Assembly (NCBI RefSeq): GCF_900091525.1
Contig: NZ_FMCU01000023.1
Coordinates: forward strand, 20,379 to 84,378
Reading direction: 5' to 3'
Length of the DNA stretch: 64,000 bases
DNA from: Micromonospora matsumotoense
GTDB taxonomy: Bacteria > Actinomycetota > Actinomycetes > Mycobacteriales > Micromonosporaceae
In this document: positions 25,902 through 34,021 of the stretch, piece after piece
Layout: every line of letters begins with the position of its first letter
Position numbering within the stretch: the first letter of the stretch is position 1
Program-made: the position numbers and the translations under genes
The notes under the pieces: generated by a model
What the model was told of the DNA's origin: nothing
Database searches by the model: none
The model's input: the letters and a program-made list of their open reading frames with translations, nothing else

Positions 25902-26609
25902 GTGACGACAACGCTCATCACCGGAGCCAACAAGGGCCTGGGCCTGGAAACCGCTCGTCGGCTGGTCGAGGTCGGGCACACCGTGTACCTCGGTGCCCGG
26001 GACGCCCAACGCGGCGTAGCGGCCGCTGGGCGGATCGGCGCCCGCCCGCTGCTGATCGACGTCAATTGTGACGCGTCCGTGCTGGCGGCTGCGGAGCTGG
26101 TTCGTGACCAGGTCGGTCACCTCGATGTCCTGGTCAACAATGCGGGCGTCATCGGTGCCGTCCGGCCGGCCGGGGAGGTCACCGCAGGCGACATGCTCAC
26201 GGTGTACGACACCAACGTCTTCGGTGTCGTACGGGTGATGCGTGCCTTCCTGGGGCTGCTGGAGGCGGCTGCGGCTCCCGTCGTGGTGAACGTCAGCAGT
26301 GGCCTGGGCTCGCTGGCCGTCACCGCCGACCCCGTGGGCCACGCGTCGGTGGTGCCCGTCTGGGTCCCGGCGCTGGCCTATGGTTCCGCCAAGGCCGCGC
26401 TGAACATGGTCACCGCCCAGTACGCCCACGCGTATCCGACAATCAGGATCAACTCCGTCGATCCCGGTCACACCGCTACCGACCTCAACGGCCACACCGG
26501 TGCCCAGAGCGTCGAGGAGGGCGCCGAGATCATCGTGCGGATGGCCGTGATCGGGCCGGACGGCCCGACGGGTGGCTACTTCGCCGCCACCGGTCCGGTT
26601 CCCTGGTGA
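25902..26609 (+). CDS. SDR-family oxidoreductase
   Basis: 235-aa classical short-chain dehydrogenase: TGANKGLG cofactor motif, DVLVNNAGVIG, catalytic Ser in VNVSSGLGS and Tyr/Lys in YGSAKAALN. NAD(P)-dependent carbonyl or alcohol conversion; substrate unknown. GTG 25902 puts the cofactor motif at the usual distance from the start. It is divergent from, and probably repressed by, the XRE regulator through the palindrome at 25828. Confidence 0.85.
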   Translation: MTTTLITGANKGLGLETARRLVEVGHTVYLGARDAQRGVAAAGRIGARPLLIDVNCDASVLAAAELVRDQVGHLDVLVNNAGVIGAVRPAGEVTAGDMLTVYDTNVFGVVRVMRAFLGLLEAAAAPVVVNVSSGLGSLAVTADPVGHASVVPVWVPALAYGSAKAALNMVTAQYAHAYPTIRINSVDPGHTATDLNGHTGAQSVEEGAEIIVRMAVIGPDGPTGGYFAATGPVPW

Positions 26610-26697
26610 CGCATCGAGGCCACCCGCTGCCGGGACAGCACCCGGAGGCCGTATCCGTCGAACGATCAACCAGTCACAGCCGTAGAAGGGGCCGAGT

Positions 26698-27294
26698 ATG
26701 GACAAGCCGCGCAGGGTAGAGGTCGTCCTGGACTTCGTGTGTGTGCATTCTTATCGTGGATTCAGCCGCTTTACTCGAGCCACTCGTCGCTTCCGCGCCG
26801 GTGGCGGCCAGGTGGAGACGGTCTACTGCCCGTTCCAGCTCCAGCCCGAAGCGTCCTGCGCTGGCGAGCCGCTGTTCGAGGTCTGGAAGCGGCAGCGCGG
26901 CGAGGAGGTCGCGCGTGCCCTCGTATCCGATGAGTCGTTCGGTGTTGCCGACGGTCTTGAGCTGAACTTCGGTCGGGCATGGTTCACCAACACGTTCGAC
27001 GCGCACCGGATCCATGCTCAGGCGTCTACCCAGGGAAGGGGCGAGCAGATGGCCGAACGGCTGTTCCGGGCCTACTTCACCGACGGACTGAACATCGCCG
27101 ATCCTGACACGCTTACCCGACTCGCAAGCGAGACGGGAGTGGTGACCAGCGAGACCGGTGCCGCCGGCCTGCGGGCCGAACTTGAGCGGGTACGACGGTT
27201 CGATGTCCAGCCGCCGGCTTTCCGCTTCGAGGGCGGACCTGTCCTGGAAGGAGAGCAGTCCGAGGAACTGTTCCTCACGACCCTCATGAGGTGA
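26698..27294 (+). CDS. DsbA/FrnE-like thioredoxin-fold protein, degenerate active site
   Basis: 198 aa. The order of elements matches FrnE/DsbA-type proteins: an N-terminal beta strand VEVVLDFVC, TVYCPFQLQPEA, AHRIHAQASTQGRGEQMAE, LFRAYFTDGLNIADPDTLTR and FRFEGGPVLEGEQSEELFL. The usual CPWC redox motif is replaced by CVHS, leaving one cysteine, so disulfide chemistry is doubtful. ATG 26698 follows GAAGGGG. It lies downstream of the SDR gene. Related proteins act in polyketide tailoring or stress responses; its role here is unknown. Confidence 0.7.
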   Translation: MDKPRRVEVVLDFVCVHSYRGFSRFTRATRRFRAGGGQVETVYCPFQLQPEASCAGEPLFEVWKRQRGEEVARALVSDESFGVADGLELNFGRAWFTNTFDAHRIHAQASTQGRGEQMAERLFRAYFTDGLNIADPDTLTRLASETGVVTSETGAAGLRAELERVRRFDVQPPAFRFEGGPVLEGEQSEELFLTTLMR

Positions 27295-27378
27295 TCGCCA
27301 AGCCACCATCAGCACCCCTCGCCCCCGCCCCCGCCGCCGACGATGCGGGAGGGCGGCGCCCATATGCAGTTCCTTGGC

Positions 27379-27985
27379 CTACCCCGTGGGGTGCCAGTGC
27401 AAGGTTCCTGAAAACGGCGGGATAGCAGTGGTTGCTGAGACCGTCAACAGCGGGTGCTGCTCACCGGTCAACATCGAAAGCGCCCGGGCGACCTCGTAGA
27501 CGTCTGCTCGCACGTAGGTGCTCGTCGTACCCGCATCGGCTCTGCCGTTGTGGCCTGCGTATGCGCGCGCTACCGCGTATCCGAAGTTTCGCTCTACCCA
27601 GGTCAGGGTCGTTGATTTTCGCCAACCGGGCATCGGCCACCGCCCGCCTGGTGCTCGCCAACCGCCGCGGCTTGGCCACCTTCACCGCCGGATTGTCCGC
27701 CGCCGCAATGCACCCGTCCGCCACCGCCCGCTTGTACAGACACCGCAACGCCGCGATCAGATGCTCCGCCGCACTCCGCCCACCCCGCGCATTGCGACGC
27801 GCCACCACATGCGTCCTGACGTACTCCGCCAACCACTCGATCTCCGACGGACTCGGCTCATCCAACCAGCCACTGCCCCCAGTGCTCCACCACCCGCTTC
27901 CAATACGACCCGTACGCCCGCCGCGTACCCGCGGCCGCGTCCTCAGTCATCACACCGGACCGGATCGCAGCCGCCACCGGGCGCG
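27379..27985 (-). pseudogene. Decayed tyrosine-type integrase/recombinase
   Basis: N-terminal core-binding pieces (EDAAAGTRRAYGSYWKRVVE; EPSPSEIEWLAEYVRTHVVA; AALRCLYKRAVADG) are joined to the far C-terminus (FGYAVARAYAGHNGRADAGT; TTSTYVRADVYEVARALSML). The catalytic middle with its Arg-His-Arg residues is largely deleted, and a frameshift separates the first two pieces near 27875. The order of the pieces is right for one gene. It may be the remnant of an integrative element; I see no attachment site or tRNA next to it. Confidence 0.7.
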
Positions 27986-28015
27986 GTGCTCTCCAGATAC
28001 GCCGGCAGCATGCGG

Positions 28016-28852
28016 CTACAACGCCGCAGCGACAGCGTCGAGCACCCGGATCGGGCGCAACAGGTCGTCGTAGCCGATCGGGGGGTGACCGGTCCCGACC
28101 ATCCGCAGGAACGCCTCCAGACCCGGGGCGACGTACCAGTCGTCGAGCACCAGCGGGCGGGCGGCGATGCCGGTGCGCCCCACCACCATGGCGTGGAACG
28201 GCACCCGGGCGATCTCCTCCGGCCGGACCAGGTTCACCACGACCAGGGTGTCGCCGACCCGCACCCGGGCGATCACGGTCTCGGCGCTGCGCTCCACCCG
28301 TACCTCGCCGATCTCGCCGGGTACCAGCCGCAGCGCCACGTCGACCGAATGGATCCCGTAGAACCAGATCCCGCCGTACGGGCTGGCCTCGTCGGCCGGC
28401 CCGGTGGTGACCACCACCTGCGGCGTGCCGACGGTGGGCAGCTCGGCGACCAGCGCCTCGGTGTCCGGAATCCAACGCAGCGCCGAGTAGGACGTCAGCA
28501 GCGCGTCGTGTTCCCGGGCCACCGCCACGATCGCCTCGGCGTCGGCTACCGAGCAGGCCAACGGCTTGTCCACGAAGACCGGCAGCCCTTCGGCCAGGAA
28601 CGGCACCGCGTGCTCACGGTGCAGCCCACCGTGCCGGTCAGTGATGATCACAGCGTCGACCTGGCCGAGCAGCTCGGTCGGGGCGTCCACGATGCGCTCC
28701 ACGCCGCCGTGCGCCCGGAGTTGCTCGTTGCGCTCGGTCGCCCCGCCGGCCAGCGCCACCACCCGGGTGCCGGGCGCCAACTCCCGGACGTTGAGATACT
28801 CCAGGATCTGGTCGACGTGGGTGTTCTCGGTGCCGATCATCCCGATCCGCAT
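28016..28852 (-). CDS. Gfo/Idh/MocA-family oxidoreductase
   Basis: 278-aa NAD(P)-dependent sugar/cyclitol dehydrogenase-like protein. The Rossmann start MRIGMIGTENTHVDQI, VDAVIITDRHGG and VFVDKPLACS (the family's EKP motif as DKP) are clear. It is shorter than typical (~330-380 aa) and has a reduced C-terminal domain. The substrate is unknown. It is the last gene of a three-gene operon of paralogous oxidoreductases; its ATG shares one base with the preceding stop (TGATG). The operon promoter carries a LacI-type operator. Confidence 0.85.
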   Translation of the reverse strand: MRIGMIGTENTHVDQILEYLNVRELAPGTRVVALAGGATERNEQLRAHGGVERIVDAPTELLGQVDAVIITDRHGGLHREHAVPFLAEGLPVFVDKPLACSVADAEAIVAVAREHDALLTSYSALRWIPDTEALVAELPTVGTPQVVVTTGPADEASPYGGIWFYGIHSVDVALRLVPGEIGEVRVERSAETVIARVRVGDTLVVVNLVRPEEIARVPFHAMVVGRTGIAARPLVLDDWYVAPGLEAFLRMVGTGHPPIGYDDLLRPIRVLDAVAAAL

Positions 28853-29889
28853 CAGCGGGCCCGTCCCAACCGGACCGGCCGGCCGGTGCTGGCCGACTCG
28901 TAGACCCCGAGCACCAGCTCCAGCGCCCGCCGGCCGTCCAGCGTGCCGACCAGCGGCTTGCGCCCCTGCTCGACCGCGTCGATGAAGTCCAGGTACTGGT
29001 CGCGGTGCGCGTCGTCGATCGACTGGCCGCCGGCCGCCCCGCCCAGGTCGACCGCATGGTTGCCGTCCGGCTGGTCACCGGGGCGCTCGCCGTCGACCGT
29101 GTGGAAGTAGGTCAGTTCCTCGCGCTCGATCACCGCGCTCCCCCGGTCACCGTGTACGGAGAGCCGCACCGGAAGGCCCGGATAGGCGGCGGTGGTGGCG
29201 GACAGCGAACCGATCGCCCCGCTGGCGAAGCGGACGGTCGCCGCCACGGTGTCCTCGACGTCGATCCGGTCGTGGGCCAGCCGGTCGACGTACGCCTGCA
29301 CCTCGACGGGCTCGCCCAACACCCAGAGCAGCAGGTCGGCCACGTGGATGCCCTGGTTCATCAGGGCGCCGCCGCCATCGAGCGCCAGGGTGCCCCGCCA
29401 GCCACCCGAGTCGTAGTACTCCTGCGGCCGCCAGAACGTCGACTCGGCGATCCCGGAGGTGATCCGGCCCAGGCGGCCGGACACGACGGCCTCGTGCAGG
29501 AAGGCCGACGCCCGCTGGAAGCGGCGCTGGCTGATCACCCCGACCGTCCGGCCGGTCTCCTGCTCCGCCGCGATCACCCGGTCGGCAGCGGCCAGCGACA
29601 CGTCGATCGGCTTCTCCACCAGCACGTGCTTGCCGGCGTGCAGCGCGGTCACCGCCGCGTCGGCGTGCGCGCCGCTGGGCAGGCAGACCGCCACCGCGTC
29701 CACGTCGTCGCGGACGCACGCCTGCCGCAGGCTGGTCAGCGGGTCACCGCCGAACTTGGCGGTCAACCGCACCGCCCGGGTGAGGTCGGTGTCGACCACC
29801 GCCACCAGCCGCCCCCGTTCGCCCAGCGAGGCGATCAGCCGCGCGTGCGTTGTCCCGATCACTCCTGCGCCTACCACCGCGAACCGCAT
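28852..29889 (-). CDS. Gfo/Idh/MocA-family oxidoreductase
   Basis: 345 aa. Rossmann fold MRFAVVGAGVIGTTHARLIA, canonical HVLVEKPIDVS and GVISQRRFQRASAFL; C-terminal substrate domain with DLLLWVLGEPVEVQAYVDRL. It should oxidise or reduce a sugar, sugar acid or inositol-like substrate with NAD(P). ATG 29889 has GAGGAGG seven bases upstream. It is the middle gene of the operon, 53 bp after the upstream paralogue and overlapping the next start by one base. Confidence 0.88.
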   Translation of the reverse strand: MRFAVVGAGVIGTTHARLIASLGERGRLVAVVDTDLTRAVRLTAKFGGDPLTSLRQACVRDDVDAVAVCLPSGAHADAAVTALHAGKHVLVEKPIDVSLAAADRVIAAEQETGRTVGVISQRRFQRASAFLHEAVVSGRLGRITSGIAESTFWRPQEYYDSGGWRGTLALDGGGALMNQGIHVADLLLWVLGEPVEVQAYVDRLAHDRIDVEDTVAATVRFASGAIGSLSATTAAYPGLPVRLSVHGDRGSAVIEREELTYFHTVDGERPGDQPDGNHAVDLGGAAGGQSIDDAHRDQYLDFIDAVEQGRKPLVGTLDGRRALELVLGVYESASTGRPVRLGRAR

Positions 29890-29942
29890 GGCGCGGCCTC
29901 CTCTCGATCCGGTCCTGTTCGATTCGGTCGCGTTCGATACGG

Positions 29943-30923
29943 TCATATCGTCCACCGGCGCACCGCGCCGCCGGAGTCGGCGCTGTCCTGGGCCAACAGG
30001 GCGATCCGGGTCGCGGCCAGGCTCGCCGCCGTGTCCACCTCGGGCTCCCGGCCGGCGGCCAGGGCACCCAGCGCGTCGGCGGCCGGACGCCGGCCCGGCG
30101 GCAGCTCGACCTCCCAGGGCGGGCGTTCGGCGGTGGCCGCCAGCAGCCGGCCCTGCGCCCAGTACAGCTCGGCGGTGCCGAGGGTGCCGGTCAACCGCAT
30201 CCGGTAGTCGCCGTGGTAGGGCGCGGCAGCCGGGGTGAGCCAGCTGACCTCGATGGTGGCGGCGACCGGGCCGGCCTGCAGCAGCAGTGCGCCGTAGGTG
30301 GCGAAGTCCGGCCGGGACGGGTCGCTCACCCCCACCACGGTGCCCTCGGTCGCACCGGAGAGCAGGAGGACCAGGTCGACGTCGTGGACGGCGAGATCAC
30401 CGAGGATGCCGCCGTAGCTGGCCCGGCGCAGAAACCACGGTGGCCGGGTCGGCCGGTTGAGCTTGTGCGGGCCGGTGCTCGCCACCAGCACCAGCTCGCC
30501 CAGCTCACCGCTGTCGAGCAGGGCGCGGGCGGCAAGCGTCTCGGGATAGTGCCGCTTTTCCAGCAGCAGCGAGACGATCCGCCCGTGCCGCTGGGCAGCG
30601 GTGGCGATCTCGTCCAGCTCGGCCAGGTCGGTGCAGAGCGGCTTGTCGGCGAGCACGTGCGCGCCGGCGCGCAGCGCGTCGAGCACCGCCGCCGCCCGTT
30701 CGGCGTAGACGCCGGCGACCAGCACCACGTTCGGGTGCTGCTCGTCGAGAAGCCGGCGATGCTCGGTGTAGGCCGGCACGCCCTGCTCGGTCGCGTACCG
30801 CTCAGCGAGCTCCGGGTCCGGGTCACTGACCCCGACCAGAGTCACCGAATGTTGGTGGGGAAGCTCGTCGAAGGCGTACCGCACGTGGGGGTGGGCGGCG
30901 CCCAGCACGGCCAGCCGAATCAC
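29943..30923 (-). CDS. Gfo/Idh/MocA-family oxidoreductase
   Basis: 326 aa. MIRLAVLGAAHPHVRYAFDE, VLADKPLCTDLAELDEIA and a C-terminal domain with GILGDLAVHDVDLVLLLSGA. GTG 30923 has GGGAG eight bases upstream. It is the first gene of the three-gene oxidoreductase operon. The promoter about 70 bp upstream contains a perfect LacI-type operator, so induction by the LacI-family regulator's ligand is expected. Confidence 0.87.
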   Translation of the reverse strand: MIRLAVLGAAHPHVRYAFDELPHQHSVTLVGVSDPDPELAERYATEQGVPAYTEHRRLLDEQHPNVVLVAGVYAERAAAVLDALRAGAHVLADKPLCTDLAELDEIATAAQRHGRIVSLLLEKRHYPETLAARALLDSGELGELVLVASTGPHKLNRPTRPPWFLRRASYGGILGDLAVHDVDLVLLLSGATEGTVVGVSDPSRPDFATYGALLLQAGPVAATIEVSWLTPAAAPYHGDYRMRLTGTLGTAELYWAQGRLLAATAERPPWEVELPPGRRPAADALGALAAGREPEVDTAASLAATRIALLAQDSADSGGAVRRWTI

Positions 30924-30992
30924 CGCGCCACTCCCGTCGCGCGTCGGCCGGTCCGCTGGGGTTCGGATGCCTCGGGCATGCGCCCATCCAAT

Positions 30993-31010
30993 CGTGCAAC
31001 CGGTTGCACG
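30993..31010. promoter_or_regulatory. LacI-type operator 1 (oxidoreductase operon)
   Basis: CGTGCAACCGGTTGCACG is a perfect 18-bp palindrome with the central CG typical of LacI-family sites. On the minus strand it occupies the 17-bp spacer between TTGACG and TTGGAT, so bound repressor would block RNA polymerase directly. Confidence 0.8.
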
Positions 31011-31104
31011 TCAACCCGCCCGACGGGTATTTCCGCAGCTGACCGGGTTCCCCGGGCTGACCGCGCGACAGGCCAGAGCACCGAGGTCGGGCCCACCGGC
31101 CGGC

Positions 31105-32586
31105 TCAACACGACCGCAGGTAGCCGGCCGGGTCGCGGTCCAGCCCGGCCATCCGCTCGGTCAACGCCGACCGCATCCCGGCGTCGGCGGCCAGGTCGGG
31201 GGCGAGCAGTTCCAGCAGACCGGCCGCCGAGTCGGCCCCGGTGACCGCACCCGCCAGTGCCGCCGCCCGAGGGTCGCGCAGGGGTACGCCGGCCAGCACC
31301 CGGCGGCGGCAGCGCACCCCCCAGGCGGCCACCACGAGCAGCCCCCGCGAGCCGGCCCCGGTCACGCGGATCGTCGGCACGATCCGCTGGGCGAGCTTCT
31401 GGGAGCCGTCCACCGCGATCTGGTCCAGCCGGTGGGCGAGGCGGGGATGACCGAAGCGGGCCAGCATGGTCTCGACGTAGCCGGTCAGGTCCAGTGGGGA
31501 ATCGAGCGCGGGCTGCGCCTCGCTCCGCAGGTACCGGCCGGCCAGGTCGGCCAGGACCGACCGGTCCAGCGCGTCGGCCACGGTCTCGCAGCCGAGCAGC
31601 AGCCCCATCTCGGCGAGCAGGCTGTGGGCGGCGTTGAGCAGCCGCAACTTCACCGCCGAGTACGGTGCGACGTCGTCGACCAGCCGGGCGCCGGCCAGCT
31701 CCCAGGCCGGGCGACCGGCCGGGAAGTCGTCGACCACGGCCCACTGCCGGTACGGCTCGCCGACCACCACCGCCTCGTCCCGGACGCCGAGCAGCCGGGC
31801 GGCCTGCTCCCGGTCGGCCTCGGTGCTGGCCGGCGTGATCCGGTCGACGACGGTGTCCGGGAAGGTCACCCGGTCGGCCAACCAGTCCAGCAGCCCGCCC
31901 CGGGCGGCATCCCCGGCGCCGGCGACGATCCGCTCGGCGCCGCCACGCACCGCGGCGGCCAGCACCGCGCCGTTGCCGACCAGGTTGTCGCAGGAGACCA
32001 GGGCCACCGGTGCCGCGCCGGCCCGGTACCGCGCCAGCAGGCCGGCCAGCAGCAACCCGGGCGCTGTCCGCCAGACCCGGTCCGGATCCGGAATTCCGCG
32101 GCCCAGCGCGGCCAGGTCGTTGGCGAGTTCGGCGTCGTCCGGACGCGGCACGCCCGTCACCGGGTCGACCCGGTAGCCGGCCTCGGTGATGGTCAGGGTG
32201 ACGACCCGGACCGCCGGGTCGGCCAGCGCGGCGACCACCGCGGCCGGTTCCTCGGCCGCGCAGCGGGCGTCGCGCAGCAGCCCGTTCACCCGGATCCGGT
32301 CCTCGGCCACCCCCCGGATCAGCACCGACGAGAGCAGCTGCTGCCGGCGCAGCGCGGCCACCGTCGCCGCCGAACGGGGGGCGACCGCGAGCACCCCCCA
32401 GTCCCCGCCGCCGGCCTCGACCGCGTCGGCGGTGAAGTCGAACACGTGGGAACGGGCGAAAGCGCCCAGCCCGAGGTGCACGATGCCGGTCGCCGCGGCC
32501 TGCACCGCCGGCACCGGCCGCAGCTCCGCCGCCAACGCGGCCACCGCCGATCGGTTCAGCACCGCCGTTCGGTCAAGCTCAGACAC
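31105..32586 (-). CDS. Mannitol dehydrogenase / fructuronate reductase family protein
   Basis: 493-aa long-chain polyol dehydrogenase. N-terminal HLGLGAFARSH and the catalytic K-x4-N-x2-H motif in KLRLLNAAHSLLAEMG. Family members interconvert polyols or aldonates with ketoses or ketouronates (for example UxuB: mannonate/fructuronate) using NAD(P)H. The exact substrate is not determined. GTG 32586 has AAGGAG upstream. It is divergent from the larA-like gene across 87 bp containing operator 2, which links it to the LacI regulon. Confidence 0.85.
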   Translation of the reverse strand: MSELDRTAVLNRSAVAALAAELRPVPAVQAAATGIVHLGLGAFARSHVFDFTADAVEAGGGDWGVLAVAPRSAATVAALRRQQLLSSVLIRGVAEDRIRVNGLLRDARCAAEEPAAVVAALADPAVRVVTLTITEAGYRVDPVTGVPRPDDAELANDLAALGRGIPDPDRVWRTAPGLLLAGLLARYRAGAAPVALVSCDNLVGNGAVLAAAVRGGAERIVAGAGDAARGGLLDWLADRVTFPDTVVDRITPASTEADREQAARLLGVRDEAVVVGEPYRQWAVVDDFPAGRPAWELAGARLVDDVAPYSAVKLRLLNAAHSLLAEMGLLLGCETVADALDRSVLADLAGRYLRSEAQPALDSPLDLTGYVETMLARFGHPRLAHRLDQIAVDGSQKLAQRIVPTIRVTGAGSRGLLVVAAWGVRCRRRVLAGVPLRDPRAAALAGAVTGADSAAGLLELLAPDLAADAGMRSALTERMAGLDRDPAGYLRSC

Positions 32587-32627
32587 TCGATGCTCCTTCT
32601 CGTCGCCGGCATCGGTACAGAGGGCTC

Positions 32628-32643
32628 CTGCAACCGGTTACAG
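32628..32643. promoter_or_regulatory. LacI-type operator 2 (mannitol dehydrogenase / larA-like divergent promoter)
   Basis: CTGCAACCGGTTACAG is a near-perfect palindrome sharing the GCAACCGGTT core of operators 1 and 3. It is placed between two divergent genes and could control both. Confidence 0.75.
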
Positions 32644-32673
32644 TAATCATCGTCGAACCGGCAGGAGGCAGCC

Positions 32674-33945
32674 GTGCACACGGAGCAGGACGTGATCGGG
32701 GCCGGCCACCCGGACCGGGTGTTGACCCAGGCAGAGCTCACCGAGGTGCTGCACCGAGGCCTCGCGGCGCTCCGGCTCGACGGGGCGCGGGTGTTGGTCA
32801 TCGTGCCGGACGCCACCCGCAGCATCCCACTGGATCAGCTCTTCGACACCGTGTACGACACCCTTGCCCCCCAGACGGCGGCGCTCGACGTGCTGATCGC
32901 GCTCGGCACGCACCCGATGATGACGCCGTTGCAGATCGCCGACCGGTTCGGCTGCCCCGACCCGGCGGCGCTGGCCCGGCGCTGGCCGGGGGTGACCTTC
33001 CACAACCACCGCTGGGACGATCCGGCGACCTTCGTCGAGCTGGGCCGGATCACGGCCGGCGAGCTGGCCGAGCTCAGCGGTGGGCGACTGGTCGAGGATG
33101 TCCCCGTCCGGGTCAACCGGATGGTCACCGAGTACGACGCCTGCCTGGTCGTCGGGCCGGTCTTCCCACACGAGGTGGTCGGCTTCTCCGGCGGCGACAA
33201 GTACTTCTTCCCCGGTGTCTCCGGCCCCGAGCTGATCAACGTCTCGCACTGGCTCGGCGCCCTGATCACCTCGGTGGAGATCATCGGGACGCTGGGCATC
33301 ACCCCCGTCCGGGCGCTGATCGAGCGGGCCGCCGCCCTGATTCCTACCCGCCGGCTGACCGTCGCGGTGGTGATCGGGCCGGGCGGCGGCGTGCAGGGCG
33401 CGTACGTCGGCCCCACCCGCCCGGCCTGGGCCGCTGCGGCCCAGCTCTCCGCCCAGGTCAACATCCGCTACCTGGACGAGCCGGTGCGCCGGGTGGTCTC
33501 GGTCATGCCACTGATGTACGACGATATCTGGACCGCCGCCAAGGGCATGTACAAGCTGGAACCGGTGGTCGCCGACGGCGGCGAGTTGATCATCTATGCC
33601 CCGCACGTCCGCACCTTCTCAATCACCCACGACCGGCACATCCGGCAGGTCGGCTACCACTGCCGGGACTATTTCCTGGCCGATCCGGCCCGCTTCGCCG
33701 ACGTGCCCCGGGGGGTGCTCGCGCACTCCACCCACCTGCGCGGCGCGGGCAGCTACGACCCGGCCACCGGGCGGGAGAGCGGCCGGATCACGGTCACCCT
33801 GGCCACTGCGATCCCGGCGCAGGAGTGCCGGGCGGCCAACCTGTCCTACCGCGACCCGGCAGGGCTCGATCTCACGGCGCTCACCGCCGACCCGGAAACC
33901 CTGGTCGTGCCCCGGGCCGGCGAGCTGCTCTACCGGCTGCGCTGA
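32674..33945 (+). CDS. larA: LarA-family nickel-dependent racemase/epimerase
   Basis: 423 aa. LarA uses a covalently held nickel-pincer nucleotide (NPN) to racemise 2-hydroxy acids; homologues act on longer hydroxy or sugar acids. PHEVVGFSGGDKYFFPG and ELINVSH give His166, Lys176 and His192, with exactly the spacing of LarA His174, Lys184 and His200 (proton transfer, cofactor anchor, nickel ligand). VPDATRS, LGTHPMMTP and FHNHRWDD are also conserved. GTG 32674 has CAGGAGG upstream. Maturation genes larE, larB and larC lie at 45.2-48.1 kb. The dehydrogenase neighbours suggest a sugar-acid substrate rather than lactate. Confidence 0.85.
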   Translation: MHTEQDVIGAGHPDRVLTQAELTEVLHRGLAALRLDGARVLVIVPDATRSIPLDQLFDTVYDTLAPQTAALDVLIALGTHPMMTPLQIADRFGCPDPAALARRWPGVTFHNHRWDDPATFVELGRITAGELAELSGGRLVEDVPVRVNRMVTEYDACLVVGPVFPHEVVGFSGGDKYFFPGVSGPELINVSHWLGALITSVEIIGTLGITPVRALIERAAALIPTRRLTVAVVIGPGGGVQGAYVGPTRPAWAAAAQLSAQVNIRYLDEPVRRVVSVMPLMYDDIWTAAKGMYKLEPVVADGGELIIYAPHVRTFSITHDRHIRQVGYHCRDYFLADPARFADVPRGVLAHSTHLRGAGSYDPATGRESGRITVTLATAIPAQECRAANLSYRDPAGLDLTALTADPETLVVPRAGELLYRLR

Positions 33946-33950
33946 ACCGG

Positions 33951-33975
33951 CCGGACCGCTGCCGTGCAGGTCCGG
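33951..33975. terminator. Hairpin between convergent larA-like and lacI-type genes
   Basis: CCGGACC (33951-33957) and GGTCCGG (33969-33975) form a 7-bp stem with an 11-nt loop in the 76-bp convergent gap. Confidence 0.45.
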
Positions 33976-34021
33976 ACCAGTGCCGTGCGGGCGAGCGGCT
34001 ACCCGCCGGTGCGCTGCTGGC

